Positions 11,621-23,599 of a stretch of 64,000 nt of DNA are shown in pieces. Every line of letters begins with the position of its first letter. Within the stretch, counting starts at the first letter, position 1. Source of the DNA: Macrocystis pyrifera (Eukaryota; Sar; Phaeophyceae; Laminariales; Laminariaceae); NCBI GenBank assembly GCA_031763025.1, contig JASSKH010000010.1, positions 9,751,427 to 9,815,426 on the forward strand, written 5' to 3'. A program made the position numbers and the translations under genes. The notes under the pieces are model-generated. The model searched no databases. It was not told the origin of the DNA and worked only from the letters and a program-made list of their open reading frames with translations.

Positions 11621-11644
11621 ATTCTACACTATTTGACCTTGTCG

Positions 11645-11858
11645 TGGGCATGCCGTGGCATTGCCATGGTACCGCCCATGGCATACCACGGCATCACCAC
11701 GGCATCCCATGGCGTGGCATAGGATTCCATGGTACGCCGTGGGGATTGCCATGACATGCCATGGGTAGTACCATGGCAACCCCCGCGGCTACCCCCACGG
11801 CACTCCATGGGAACCACGGCATGTCATGGCAACCCCTACGGTACCCCAATGTCCACGG
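11645..11858 (+). repeat. CCATGG/GGCAT-rich degenerate repeat block
   Basis: The words CCATGG, GGCAT, CACGGCAT and GCATGCC recur on both strands through about 210 bp, in partly palindromic arrangements. It sits between the C/T tract and the telomeric array, which gives the trio a subtelomere-like look. Confidence 0.8.
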
Positions 11859-11863
11859 CACCT

Positions 11864-11937
11864 AGGTTAGGGTTAGGGTTGGGGTTAGGGTTAGGGTTAG
11901 GATTAGGGTTAGAGTTAGGGTTAGGGTTAGGGTTAGG
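11864..11937 (+). repeat. Interstitial TTAGGG telomere-type array
   Basis: About twelve consecutive TTAGGG units with three or four one-base variants (TTGGGG, TTAGGA, TTAGAG). The G-rich strand is the plus strand. The array lies inside unique flanks, so it is interstitial. TTAGGG telomeres are known in several stramenopiles including brown algae. Confidence 0.95.
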
Positions 11938-11999
11938 ACAGACAATAATGTACATACCTCCCTCCCTCGCTCCCTCCCTCCCTCCTTCAAGCACTACTA

Positions 12000-13180
12000 C
12001 CATCATCACTATATAACGGTAGTTCATCTCGCACTTCCTACGAGAATGCTGCCGGGCCTGTGTTGATTGGCATGTTTTGATGACTCCACCGCTACCCTAC
12101 CCGTATTTAGTCACGTACTGTTCCCGTTAAATATAGTTTTGTTATTTCTTTGTCAAACAAGAAATTCGTGAAAAGTTAAACGAAGGGTCTCCTCGCACCT
12201 CCCCACTACGGTTCCTGCCTTTGTTTTTATCACAATAATAATTCAGCCCTTTCTTCCCTTGTCGAGTAGTATCGAACTGCTGTATGTACAATTAACTGTA
12301 TAAATTTCACGTGGTGAACAAAAATAGGATTACCTGGCACCTGACACCGCCTGGTACACGGTGTAGGTCTGTGTGTTCTTCACTCTAAAAAACTGGCATT
12401 TCCACCCGTGAACATCCAGGACATCCAGTATTCATGCCTCGTCCTAGACAGAGACAGGCTCGCGCGACAGGAACTTTGTAGTAGTGGTACAAGGTTTCTG
12501 CGCTGTGACTTTAAGTACTGAATTTAGCACTGCAAAACCGATTGTCTCAAAGAAATTGATCCCAATGCTGTAGTAATGGTGCAGGTGCTCGTGCCGCTGT
12601 AGTATTACAGCGAGTGACGCCAGGGTAGGAGGTTCATAGCGTTGCGACTGCAAACAGCAGGTGAGCCGGCCTCAGAGATCTAACGAGCGCAGGTCCTTTT
12701 TAGGGTCTGACAGCTGTGCCATGCTGTATCAGTAGTGCTCTGCGGCTGGTAGCACTACTTCTGAAACCGAATTGTTGTTCCTGTGTCCCCGAGGTCGTCC
12801 CTGGCTTGTTGTGTGTCCGGAGTCTTTGCCGGCTGGCAGCACCTGTCGCCTGTTCCGGTACAGCTAGCAGGACAGACATCTGACGTTAGTACTATATGAC
12901 GAGGCTGAGAAGGGCAACCGCACATCCATGATAATACAACAGCCACCAACGCAGTAGCATAATGCAGCTAGGAGCTTAAGCACTGCCGCCGTAGATCTGT
13001 CTCGTTCGTCATTCCCACTCTACTGTATTAGTGAGCTGTGGAAGAGTCTGGTGCATCACTACCAACAACACAAAGCAGAATTAGTGTGCAGGATGTTGAA
13101 TGCCCTTTACAAACCACGACGAACATCCCTAATCCCCGCCCAGTACGACCATAAGTAGTACCGATAGCCGTCACGCAAAC
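12000..13180. other. Intergenic stretch, no gene seen
   Basis: Short frames without motifs on both strands. I see no repeat structure beyond isolated homopolymers. Confidence 0.45.
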
Positions 13181-13182
13181 GC

Positions 13183-16100
13183 TCAGTCTGAGTCAAACCC
13201 CGCCCGCTGGGGTGCCGTCTGTACCGGTGCCGACCGGTCTCTCTCGTCACTCTCACCAACTCCAACTATGACTTCATAGAAAATACACAGGCAAACTGAG
13301 AACAGCGCTCGAATGCATTTCATCGAGGACAAAAAAGCTATCTCCCTGTTTCCCGTACTATGAACTGGAATATGGCATGCCAATCCGCACCGTGTATTTG
13401 CCGGCTAGGTCGTATTCAGGCCCCAGCCCCACGCGAAGGGTATGAGCATGCCACCCTTCCCCTCCCGCCTGTTCCTCCGGGCCTCCTGGCGACTCTGCAG
13501 TTAGATTTAAACCCAGGCACCCTCTTCGATGACTACCTGCCTGTGTGGTATCACAGACTACCTGCAAAACGCGCTCCCTGCAGATCCCCTTTCTAGCGAG
13601 GGGCTCTCCACCCCTCCACTCTACCACACGTTCCACCTGCTGGTCGATGAGTCTACTATATTCTCCTCCGAGACGTTTGAAGCTTTCACCGCGAGAGTAT
13701 AACATTTTTGGCTCCGCCGTCGCAGGACACTTGGCTCGAACGAGCTCAATGCTGTCCCTTTCGTGGCTCGGAGATAGAGGCAGTCAGTCCATCATCGTAG
13801 CAGAGGTACGTCGCCGCCACGTATTCCTTGACTCAAATCATCCCATTTTCCATGTCCACGGACTCTGAGGCAGATATGGCCTGGAACGAGTCCGCCAATC
13901 GCACCCATAGGTAGGTGCTAGCTCATTCTCCTGCGGACTCCCGCAGCAGACCTTAGTGAGGGCCCTGAGTACCCCCCCCAAAGCGGGGTCGCTGCTCGGC
14001 GGGCGTATCGCCTCTGGTAGTTGGTCCAGAAAAGCTGTTTGCGCGGTGTGACCGACCCGATTGACCTGGTTACACCTTCCGTGCTGAGTTCCGGACGTTA
14101 GTACGGCAGCGGAGGAGATTTGCTCTTCTGTAAAATCTCAACGTCCGCATCGGCACCAAGAAGTACACTATTGAGCTCGAGATGGAGGTAGTGAGAGATG
14201 TAAGCACGGACCACCTCGTGCGCTGGCCCGCTGACGGGCCGGGCAAGCAATCGGCAGCCTGCATCGTTGTAAAATCCCTCGATAAGAAGAAAAGCTTCCT
14301 TAAGCGTGTTGTGGATATGGGTCTGTCCTTCGAAAGGTGGAGAAGAGCAACCAACGGGGCGCAGTGTGGGCACGTACAAACAACCCTCGAGCTACTGGGA
14401 GCGGAAAAAGCACAATAATTCTTTTAAGGAGGGGTGTCCGGGTGATCAGCTGTGATTGTAGACCCATCAGCAAGGCCAGGAGCGCATTGTCCTGCGGGCC
14501 GGCGGGATACGGTTGCCGTGGGCGGATGCAAGAAACATTCCCGCTTTGTTTGGGACCAGGATTGGGACCTCACCGGCCCATTGGAACCCCAAGCGAGGCG
14601 TGGGCTCGTTTGAGCATCATTTTCCCACCTCGGGAAGAATCTGAGAGAGATTCGACAACCACAAGGGGCTCCAAAGCAAGAGGCGGCAGGCAACGTCTCT
14701 GAACAATGGATATATTGGGGTTTCGGCACAGAGAGGATGCCGGTCCATAGCCACCAGAGGTCAACATGCCTGCGGTGCACGAAGCGGTCACCACAGTAGT
14801 GTGCCCGTTCGGGACCAGCACCATGGCCTTGACGGGGTTAGCTATGACCCCGATGTCACCAATTCACTCGCGCCAGAATAAGGTATGAACTATGTCAGTA
14901 ATGGTTGTGGACCCCATAAGCTCGAGAGAGGTACCGTACATGTTTACGAAGGCTTCCAGTCCTCCTCCGTTGAACTTATCTCGGGAATGCTTCAGCTCCG
15001 GTTGCAATGTCAGCCAACACATCGCAGGCCTCATCAACCTCCCCTGCTTTCCCGTACCGGCTCAAGTGGTCGCCTGGGTCCCTTCGGAATCCATTCGAAG
15101 TAACACTTCCGTTGGCCTCACACCATAGCTTGGTCGCTAACATCGTAAGCGCTGGCACGCAGTTAATCACCTCCGTAAGTACCGACGTCCTTCAAATTGA
15201 GTTCGGAGCTGGAGGAGTCGGTGAGAACGAGCCCGTTGCCCGTGTTGCGTACCACAAAATACCTCAGCCCCCCGTAACCCGCCCCTCCAGGCACCGCGAC
15301 CCCAAACTTTCTCACCTCGTGATTGAATCTCTCCAGTCACAGCTATCATTGTCGCCTAGCCCCAGCGGTATTAAGCCACCTCCACATCATGCCAAGACTG
15401 GTGCTACGGTAAGGGGGGTGCGCCCACTTTCGCCACTGCGTCTACTCTGGTGAGTTGCTCTGTACCTCACTGACAATTGCAAATGAAATACGTTTTTGTA
15501 GCAGAGCAAGAACCAATCCCATGGCGGTGCGTATCGCGAAAACGGAAAAGCTTCAAAAACTTGAGACTGCAGAGAAACATGGCAGTCACTCGACCCGGTG
15601 ACTCTGATCGGCTGAAATTATCGGCCATAAAAATGACCCCTCTACCACAGCACCTATCCCGACACAAATCGACCGACACTTTCCCTAATCACGATTAGGC
15701 TGGACTGCAAAAAAATCTGCCAGAATTCCTGTGGGGACGCATCCGACTTATCGACGATTCTCCTGCAAACGTTCGTCATTTGTGCACTGACCATATTCCT
15801 CCCGTCAAATGTTCGTGTGGATGATGTGAAGTGGATATGCGCGAATCGTTGACCAGGATTCCGAGGGGGGATAGAGCGCTGCGGGGGCTGATGGTGTCGA
15901 AGAGGACCTGATAAGCGTACTCCTCGTTCGGGCGCCGTGTGAGAGAGCGCTTGCGTCCACTAACTTGATAGGGATCGCCAGCAGTGTGGAACTGACGACC
16001 GTGGAAACGGCGGGGTGGTCTTCGTGCGAGCGTTTGGCCACCAACGGGTTCCACATCTCCTCATTTCCTGCTTTGCGTCACTCTGCTCGAATGGCGTTCA

Positions 16101-18170
16101 CTGCAGTTTTCAATGCTCCTGCCCGACGACACACCGACGGCGAACAATCAAGCTTAGCTTCCTTCGATTTGTTTTTGGAGGTCTGCCGCTGCTTGGTGTC
16201 CCCTCCTTTTGTGTGCGCCATCAGCCAAGGGAGAAGGAGGATTACGACGCCGATCTCCGCCAGCGCTAGTGTTTCTGCGGCCCTCCGATGCATTTATCAG
16301 GGCCAGAAAGGGTGAACCACAGGTTAATCTTCCGCAGGAGTGAGTTTGCCGCCGCCACGTTCCGGTTCGGAAAATGCTCAAGCACGTGTGCACCTGCCAG
16401 CTGTGGCTGCCCCTTTCTTCGTGGTGCGAACCGCTGCTGTAGACAACTCGGCGAAATGACATCGAGTGGTGGGCCTATAGCCAGGCTGCTTGAGTCCCGT
16501 CTATACCACAGCCCCCGATTGTGTAGGTCTACGTCGCTTGTGACACGCCCTCCCATTCACTCTGCCCGGCTGTAAAAACCCGGGTAGCTTGATATGCTAC
16601 CTCCAATGCGTCCTGTCTCGTGTGCCAGGCTCAGCAGTGGAGTTTCTCGACAGCGGGGTGGTGGTGTCGGAGCCGCGCCTTCCAACGCGCGTGAAGCACA
16701 TGGCATCCTCGCCCACAAAGAAGATGTACCTCCCGGTACTCGCGCAGCAGCGTCGTACCCCATGCACCATGCGTCCCCGAGTGTCGCCCAGGAAGACACT
16801 GGGGCACATCCCAATTCCAGCCCCCGCGCGCTAAGGCACCATCCTTCTGGTGCCGCGCCGTTTTGTAACGTAGACCCGCTGCCGTTCCTCGCGGCTTCTC
16901 TCTCCACGTATATTGCTCCCTACTCGTCCTTATCCCCCCAATCCGCTGGTTCACATTCCTCCGGCTCCACTGGCCCGCCTCCCTCGCTGCCTTCGCCTTC
17001 CCTGCTAGGTTATCTCCCTCTACTACCCCCTCTCCTCCCCGAGCCTGCGAACGAGGGCGGTGCGCTGCCCCTGGGCCTGGGGCTTCACCTCCGGCTCAAG
17101 TCGGGTCCTCTCCTCACACTGACTCCTCGAGACCTCATCCCAGATCCTCCCGACTGACCTGGCCTATCCCTTGCGGCCCATTTCCCCCGCTTCCTCGTTG
17201 CTAGGTATAGATGTTGTCGCCCCGGGTGTTTCAGAGGTGACTATGGGCTTTATCTGGAGGGATTCCGATTGTCCGCTGACGTGGCATCCCCGTTCCCAGC
17301 TGTCTGGCGGCTCTCTATAGCGCGTGGAACAGCGCCTCCCAGCACGAGCTGTTCACACACTGACGGGTCACTCTGCAGCACAGGACACGTTCCTCTCCGG
17401 CGGAGCCTCCATCGCCGCCAGACCAAGAGGCAGCGCGTGACCTTAGTACAACGTGTGTTGAACCCGAGGGTCTGTTTAGTCTGGCGGCCCTCCCACTGGG
17501 CGTCGAGACCGGCCAAATAGTGTTGGGTTGGACCTCAAAACCTCTGATTGGTAATTGGGGCAACATGTCCTGTGGTAAGATCCCGAACAGACAGCACACG
17601 GTAGTTACCGATTGTCGCTTGCCATTCCATTGGGCCGGGTAAATCATGACATGTCCAGCGAAACAGGCACAGAGTGCAGCTGCACATTGAGCTCAGGAGA
17701 AACAAAGGAAGTGGGCTCACTCCCGAGGGCACGCACCATACATATGATGAATTCAAGCCTGCAGCAAACGCTGGGGCGCCCCGCTGAAGGAGGTCGGCGA
17801 GTTTCAGGGCACCTCTCATTGCCGTCCACTTCCACCCGGACTCGGTCATGGGCAACCTTCCAGCCAGCTCCGCCGGTTGGGGAGGTCGGCTTCCCACTGG
17901 CCACGGGGAGCAGCACGCGAGGTAAGCCTCCGGATCGACAGGCCCACTCGCGAGGCGACCGACACGCTCCGGCATTCAGCGGGCAGACTTGAACTCCCCG
18001 TAGAACACGGAATTGATACCCGTACGTGGTTGTCCCCCGATTTCCCAGCAGAGTCGTCTAAAGCGCCCTCCCCCCTTCCCCTTTGTGCATGCCGACCTCC
18101 TTCACCTGAGTTTCTGACCTCCTCCACACCCGATAGACTGATGTCCAAAGTGCTTCCAAGCGTCGCCATT
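13183..18170 (-). pseudogene. Unidentified degenerate coding region
   Basis: The minus strand holds a chain of protein-like segments broken by stops and frame changes. Examples are LIDQQVERVVEWRGGEPLAR (about 13.63 kb), AHEVVRAYISHYLHLELNSV (14.2 kb), DKFNGGGLEAFVNMYGTSLE (14.95 kb), IGVIANPVKAMVLVPNGHT (14.83 kb), LQQRFAPRRKGQPQLAGAHV (16.4 kb) and VFLGDTRGRMVHGVRRC (16.78 kb). Residue composition looks like once-translated sequence over nearly 5 kb, longer than any intact frame here. I do not recognise the family: there is no RT, integrase or transposase motif I can name. It could be a dead mobile-element protein or a host pseudogene; several of the segments may be chance frames. Confidence 0.35.
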
Positions 18171-19200
18171 CATGAGCACACCACTCGGTAGCGCGGTCAT
18201 ATCCACTACAAAAGTATTGGGATTGCTTCCTACGATGCGCATATATTTTTCTGTTTTACTCCTGCTCCTGTTGCATGCTGCTCTTCCTTCTTTAGTCGCC
18301 GCTTGTTCTTCATTGTTTTTCACCGTCGACCAAACAATATCATACCGGTACCTGTCAGTGCTATTCCTGCAACACGGTCCATGGTAACTATTTGCATGCA
18401 TTGTTCATTCGTGCAGCATGTCAACGTGGCCGCATTGGACGCAACCTCTCATCTTGATGTATGTATGATTGCTGCAGCTTATGAGACGAAATAGTATCGA
18501 ACGTACACATCGCACAGTCCACACAGCTGGACCTCACCAAGGCATTGAAATATCAGCATAGTACGTACCAGGTAGAATGTAGCTAGTTTATACCGCATGG
18601 TCACATTGCACGCGACTAAGTCTTGATATGTAGCCACTGATTGTCTACGCAATTCAATTCATGGTGCGTGTCAGTGTCGCCACAAACTATAATATTTTTT
18701 TGTGAAGGTGTGATTCTGTATTGTGCCCTTCGTATTCCCTCAATACGGCCTGATCACATTCGTTCCCCCCCCCATCACAGATCATGAATATAATTTGGTG
18801 CATTGGCGCTGTATTGAAGGTTAGCACGGCTTCACTGAGTGATTGGTTAAGCCCTTGACCAGAACGGAAGAATATCAGTATGCTTACGCGTTGCTGTCCC
18901 GGCGTAGTTTCAGCTGCATGCCTGCTTCTTCCCATCTGTTATATTTCCCCCTAGATTTCGAAGACGACTCCACTGTGGCTGTACTGAGCGAGCGACCAGT
19001 CAGCGAAGCCAATCCCAGGTCGGTCGTGGTACCCATGATCTACACTTCGGATGCATAGGCTGCACGCATGACTTTGTTGTCCCGAGCATCGCTATGACTA
19101 CACGCGTACCACGTAGTCTATATCGCCATTTATAGGGATACGTTGAAGCCGTATCGGTACCCATACAAAGTTGTTCCTTTCTTACATGTATACAATGTTG
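18171..19200. other. Intergenic stretch, no gene seen
   Basis: Mixed sequence with short frames only; no recognisable repeat or RNA gene. Confidence 0.45.
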
Positions 19201-19529
19201 GCAGTCACACTCCTTTGTTTTGTGTTTGTATAAAATATAAGAGAATGATGGACGTACAGCACTGTGACGATCTCCACAAGGACAAACCAGGCCGATCAGC
19301 ATCACCACAGCAGTGGTGATGACTACACCGCAAGCGTCCCTCGGTCATCTCCAGGCTGCATTCCATCGAGCCAACCAAGATCATTTTTTTCATATTTTTT
19401 ATGACAGAGAATCGACGGATCTGGTGGTGATCAAACACGCAGAGGGAAGACGCGGAACGCATGGCGACGAGCGAAAGGAGGTAAAGGGACTCGATCATAA
19501 ATGACGAGACGATCGGCGCTACACAGGAG

Positions 19530-20200
19530 GCACTTGTTCGTAGAGACCAAGCCTGGATGCCCTGACCACCACGTGGGCTGATGATATTCTTTATATTCGT
19601 TGTATTAGAAGACAAAGGAGGAGACAGGGCGGAGCGTTCCTCGTAGCGCGGAGCGGAGAACGGAGAACAGAGAACGGAGTGCTCGAGCTCTCCTCATGAG
19701 CACACGGCAAAATTCATAACAACGCCTGTGCAGACATACGAATCCTCTACAAGTTGTAGCCGTCGCTGCTGGAACGATCCAAACGAACACCCTCCGTGGC
19801 TCTTCACAGTGGCATGGAAATCTCTGCTTGTCTCGTCCGATCCTGCGATCACGATGTCATCTACATGAACGGCCATGATCAGTTCTACCTTGCCGTCCAC
19901 AACCATGCGAAACACATTCGGGTCAGACCTACACTGCTCCATTCCGTACTCTACCGCGGTCTCTACCAATAATCCGGCCCAATGCCGTCCGCTCTGCTAC
20001 AGTGATCGGTTTAGGCGGACGATATTTCCTGACATATCACCACACCCACCGGGTAGGTTCATGTATGTGTCGGCGTCGAGTTTCGCGCGAACAAAAGCTT
20101 ATGCGATGTCTAGTTGAAATATCTTTAAACCATGTTAGATTTCAACAGCCGCGAGAACTTTAACTGGTGCTGACGAGGAAGTTGGTGCAAACGTTTGAAA
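19530..20200 (-). mobile_element. Copia-type reverse transcriptase fragment with LTR-like end
   Basis: The minus strand reads an early RT motif (FAPTSS, then FQLDIAYAFVRAKLDADTYM) and the catalytic block DPNVFRMVVDG with MAVHVDDIVIAGSDE, the Copia pattern for the xVDD box. To its left, at 19.53-19.62 kb, the minus strand carries CTAATACAACG, ATATAAAGAATATCA and GCATCCAGGCTTGG, sequence also found in plus orientation at 20.43-20.48 kb. That shared block looks like LTR plus leader. The element is a broken fossil with only part of pol left and several breaks. Confidence 0.8.
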
Positions 20201-20427
20201 ATAATCTACATTCTACACCGCCGGGGCGGACGCCTCCTCGGTCCCGGCAGGGAGGGCCGAAAGCGACCGGGGCGCAGCATCAGCCGCCGGCACCGGCCAA
20301 GGGAACGGTGAGGGCTCCCCCGCGGTCCTGTCGGGGAGGTCAGCACACAAGCTCCGCAGCTGGGGACGGCTCCCTCCGACAGTACGGGGCCGGACCCGAA
20401 GTCAGAGCCGCCAGGATCCTCTGTCCT

Positions 20428-22375
20428 CTAATACAACGACTATAAAGAATATCACCAAACCAGGCATCCAGGCTTGGATTCTACGAACACACTAGTGACT
20501 TGAACGTTTGAGGTTTGGTACCAGAAGCCACGATGCCTTCGAAGGGGTCGGCTCAAGAAGAGCACGCTTCTCTGAGTGAAGTTCAAGCGCTGAGACGCAA
20601 GGTCAAGCTGGCGATGGAGAACAGTGAGGCGTCGATTCTGAACGCCATGAGGGACATGATGACCGACTTCACGAGGAACAACGGCCGATCGGAGTCCGGC
20701 AGCGCTGAGGACAGCGCTGCAGTTGGGCATATCCCGCGTGGGGCAGTACCCACTGCTGTGAGAGATACCCCTGCTGCTGTAGGCATGGCACGGGATATTG
20801 CAGCAGAACAAGAGACAAATTTGCGTGAGGGCGCGTCGCCATATTTGGGAGCAACTGGACGCGGAGGAACTGCGTTGCCTGTCGAGGTTGGCCCACCGAG
20901 GGGTCAGCCAGACCAGCCTGGGAAGACTGGAGAATGGGGTGCATACCCTGGCGGTTTTTTTTGGGCGGTGGATTTGATCTGCCTCTATCGCCCCACTTGG
21001 CATTTAAACACAATCCTGCGCCATCGTTTAGTGGGCTGAAACCTGAGTTCAACCCCTGGACAAGAGATGCTCCATATTGCGCCAAAGGAGTTGGTTTCTT
21101 GTCTTCCTTCGTGTCGGATCCACATCAGTAAATTCTCGTAGGGGAATTGGACACAGAAATCTCGGTGTCCGTCGCTGGGGGGTTTAGCCGCGAACGTGTG
21201 CACATGCATACACTGGAGTGGAATTTTGTGTCGACGGCCCTCAAAAGCAAGAGCGACAAGAATATTTTGCACGGGTGTACCTCGCCGAGGCAAGCAAAGG
21301 ACGCTCCCCTGCGTGGTACGGCCCTCAAACGACGAGGGCCAAACCGAACCTCTCTAGACGCCTTAATAGTTTCAAGATAGCGCCGGGGAGCAACCCGCTC
21401 GAGGAGATGGGCAGGATCGAGGATCTTGCCGCGGAAATGCGCACAGCAGGAATGTCAGTCGACGACCACATGCTGTACACCATCGTTATCAACGCTCTGC
21501 CTGTCGAATACGAGGTGGAGGTTCGGAACCTGGCATCACGTGACAGCATCGACCGTAATGACATGATCAAGGCTGTTCGAGAACGGCATCACCGACTTCC
21601 TGGAAACAGGAAGAAGGGGTCCAACGCTGGCCACGCAGGCCATGCTATATAAGCCGGCGGCGGCGGTGGTCACGGTGGTCGCGGAAAAGGTAGAGGCAAT
21701 GACAGAGAAAAAGGCGGACGACGGGGACAGCACGGACGAGGCAGTAGAGGCACCAGCGAGGACGTTGGTGACTCGGCCGCGGCTGCTGATGGCGATGGCA
21801 GCAGCGCCAAAGCCACCAGCGGAAGTACTCTAGTGGGCAAGTGTCATAGGTGTGGTAAGAAGGGCCATTGGAAGAGCGACTGCACGGCGAACCAATGCAG
21901 CCGATGCCAAGGACGGGGGCACTCTGCTGATGCCTGCCCCACGTGAATGGATCGATGCAGTCCATGCAACGGACGGGGGTACACTGCTGATGTCTGCCCC
22001 TCATCGAAAGAAGAAGCTGTCATGTCGGTGGCGAGCGAGGATGGGGCAAGGGACGACGACCAAGAAAAAGGTACGGTCCAGGCCTCAGCTTTCAAGCTTT
22101 CAAGGCCGAAGAGACAGGCAAGTGCAGTGATGGTTCGGGGGAAGGAGAATCTGCTTGGCACGAAGGAGGTGAGGCCTGGATAGGTGATAGTGGTACGTCT
22201 ACTCACATGACACCCTCAGCAGAATGCATGATCAACTATCGAGAATGCAACCTAACACTCCGAATCGCTGATGGATCCACTCGATCGATCGAAGGTTACG
22301 GTGACCTTACCGTTGTCTTTCGGTCTGAAACCGGTCCCATGCAAGTGCTACTAACGAATGTCCACAGCTGACGGC
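20428..22375 (+). mobile_element. Copia-type gag-protease fragment
   Basis: Starting with an LTR/leader-like block (CTAATACAACGACTATAAAG, then GCATCCAGGCTTGG), the plus strand encodes a Gag start near 20.53 kb, a UBN2-type Gag core at about 21.4-21.6 kb (EEMGRIEDLAAEMRTAG, ALPVEYEVEVRNLAS), clustered zinc knuckles at 21.84-22.0 kb (first one CHRCGKKGHWKSDC) and the protease box IGDSGTSTHMTPSAE at about 22.18 kb. Integrase and RT do not follow. It is a broken fossil with several breaks, lying head to head with the minus-strand Copia piece at 19.5-20.2 kb. Confidence 0.85.
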
Positions 22376-22444
22376 CGCACCCCCTAGGGAAATTACCGTC
22401 CCCGATACCGAGCGCTACTTATGAAATTCCCCTTGAGTCATGTT

Positions 22445-22947
22445 CGTTTGTAAAGGATGAACCACTGAGCTGCTCAGTCAGCACTGACTATGTAGCTCAG
22501 TGGCTGAACCTAAATATTTCGAACAAAAGAAATACCTCTGGGCTCGATACGGCCTCCCGCCGACAATATCGGATATTGCCGGCGGGAGGCGGTATCGAGC
22601 CCAAAGCTACTTCTTTTGTTCGTTTCAGTCCCGGAGGATGTTGTCGGCGGGAGACCGTATCGAGCCCAAAAGTACCTATTTTGTCAACCCCGGAGGATGT
22701 TATCGGCGGAGAGGCCTTATCGAGCCCAAAGTACTTCTTTTGTCAACCCCGGAGGGTGTTATCGGCGGGAGGCCGTATCGAGCCCAAAGGTACTTCTTTA
22801 GTTCGTTTCAACCCCGGAGAATGTTTTCGGCGGGAGATCGTATCGAGCCCAGAGGTACTTCTCTGTTCGTTTATGAAGGATAAACCACTGAGCTACTCAG
22901 ACAGCGCTGACTGAGTAGCTCAGTGGTTTGACCTCAATATTTTGAAT
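22445..22947 (+). repeat. Hairpin plus tandem array between two copies of a short palindrome
   Basis: Two similar 80-bp blocks (22445-22525 and 22866-22947) each hold an imperfect palindrome of CCACTGAGCT and AGCTCAGTGG. Between them lies a near-perfect inverted repeat, arms 22518-22570 and 22572-22624, about 85 percent paired with almost no loop. The right arm then continues as about four tandem units of 58-65 bp starting CCCGGAGGATGTTATCGGC and containing GTATCGAGCCCAAAG. Read-outs in all frames are low value; this is repeat DNA. Confidence 0.85.
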
Positions 22948-23214
22948 AGCACTCGCAACTAAAATCATTACTTCGGGACAATATCCCAACAAGGACATCC
23001 ACGAGCTCATGCGACCGCACAAACTATTGATTGAATCGGAGGGAAAAAGTAGTTCACGGGCACTAACGGGAGGGTCCCCGGGCGTCAAGCAGATCTCGAA
23101 GGAACCAAACTTCAACATTTCGAGTATTCAGTCCCTGTGACACCACCTTTACCTGGACGAGCTGTCACGGAGCGAGACGGAAGGAGGTGGCACAATCATG
23201 ACGGTAACGGCGGT

Positions 23215-23585
23215 ATCATGTTGATCCTAGCTTTTGTTTTGCCACAACTGCAGCAAGGCGGGGCATCACAAGAGCTGCTACGCCGTATGTAATCCACCAA
23301 GGCCCACGTGGAACTCAGCAAACCCGCTGGACAGAAGAATAACATACGATCAGGGGATGGCCTGGGGCTGAAGAAATGCACTGCACACAGCATGACCACG
23401 CACGCCAACGCCGAGTGCTACGGGCAAAGATCTCCGCGCTCACAGTCAGGTAGCGTGCTCACGGCGTCTGTGATGAGCGCCCAGACCCGCCCCGATGACA
23501 CCGAGATGAGTGGGCGGCTGATTATGAAGAATCAATTCGCCACGACAACGACTTCGACGGCGGATTCCTATGTTTGTTCATGAAC
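23215..23585 (+). mobile_element. Weak Copia-like Gag C-terminal fragment
   Basis: One plus frame shows FCHNCSKAGHHKSCYA, and a nearby one shows KKCTAHSMTTHANAECYGQ. Paired cysteine/histidine clusters of this second kind (C-x-x-H-x-x-T-x-H-x-x-x-x-C) occur after the knuckle in many Copia Gag proteins. The piece is short, broken and unconnected to the Copia fragment at 20.4-22.4 kb, from which it is separated by the hairpin array. Confidence 0.45.
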
Positions 23586-23599
23586 GTACGTCAGGGTCT

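Noticed and set aside
11114-11754. Long Pro/Ser/Leu-rich open frames in three overlapping plus-strand frames
   Set aside because: They run through the C/T tract; lack of stops follows from composition, with no motif and all three frames open.
11864-11937. A true chromosome end
   Set aside because: The array has ordinary sequence on both sides and variant units, so it is interstitial.
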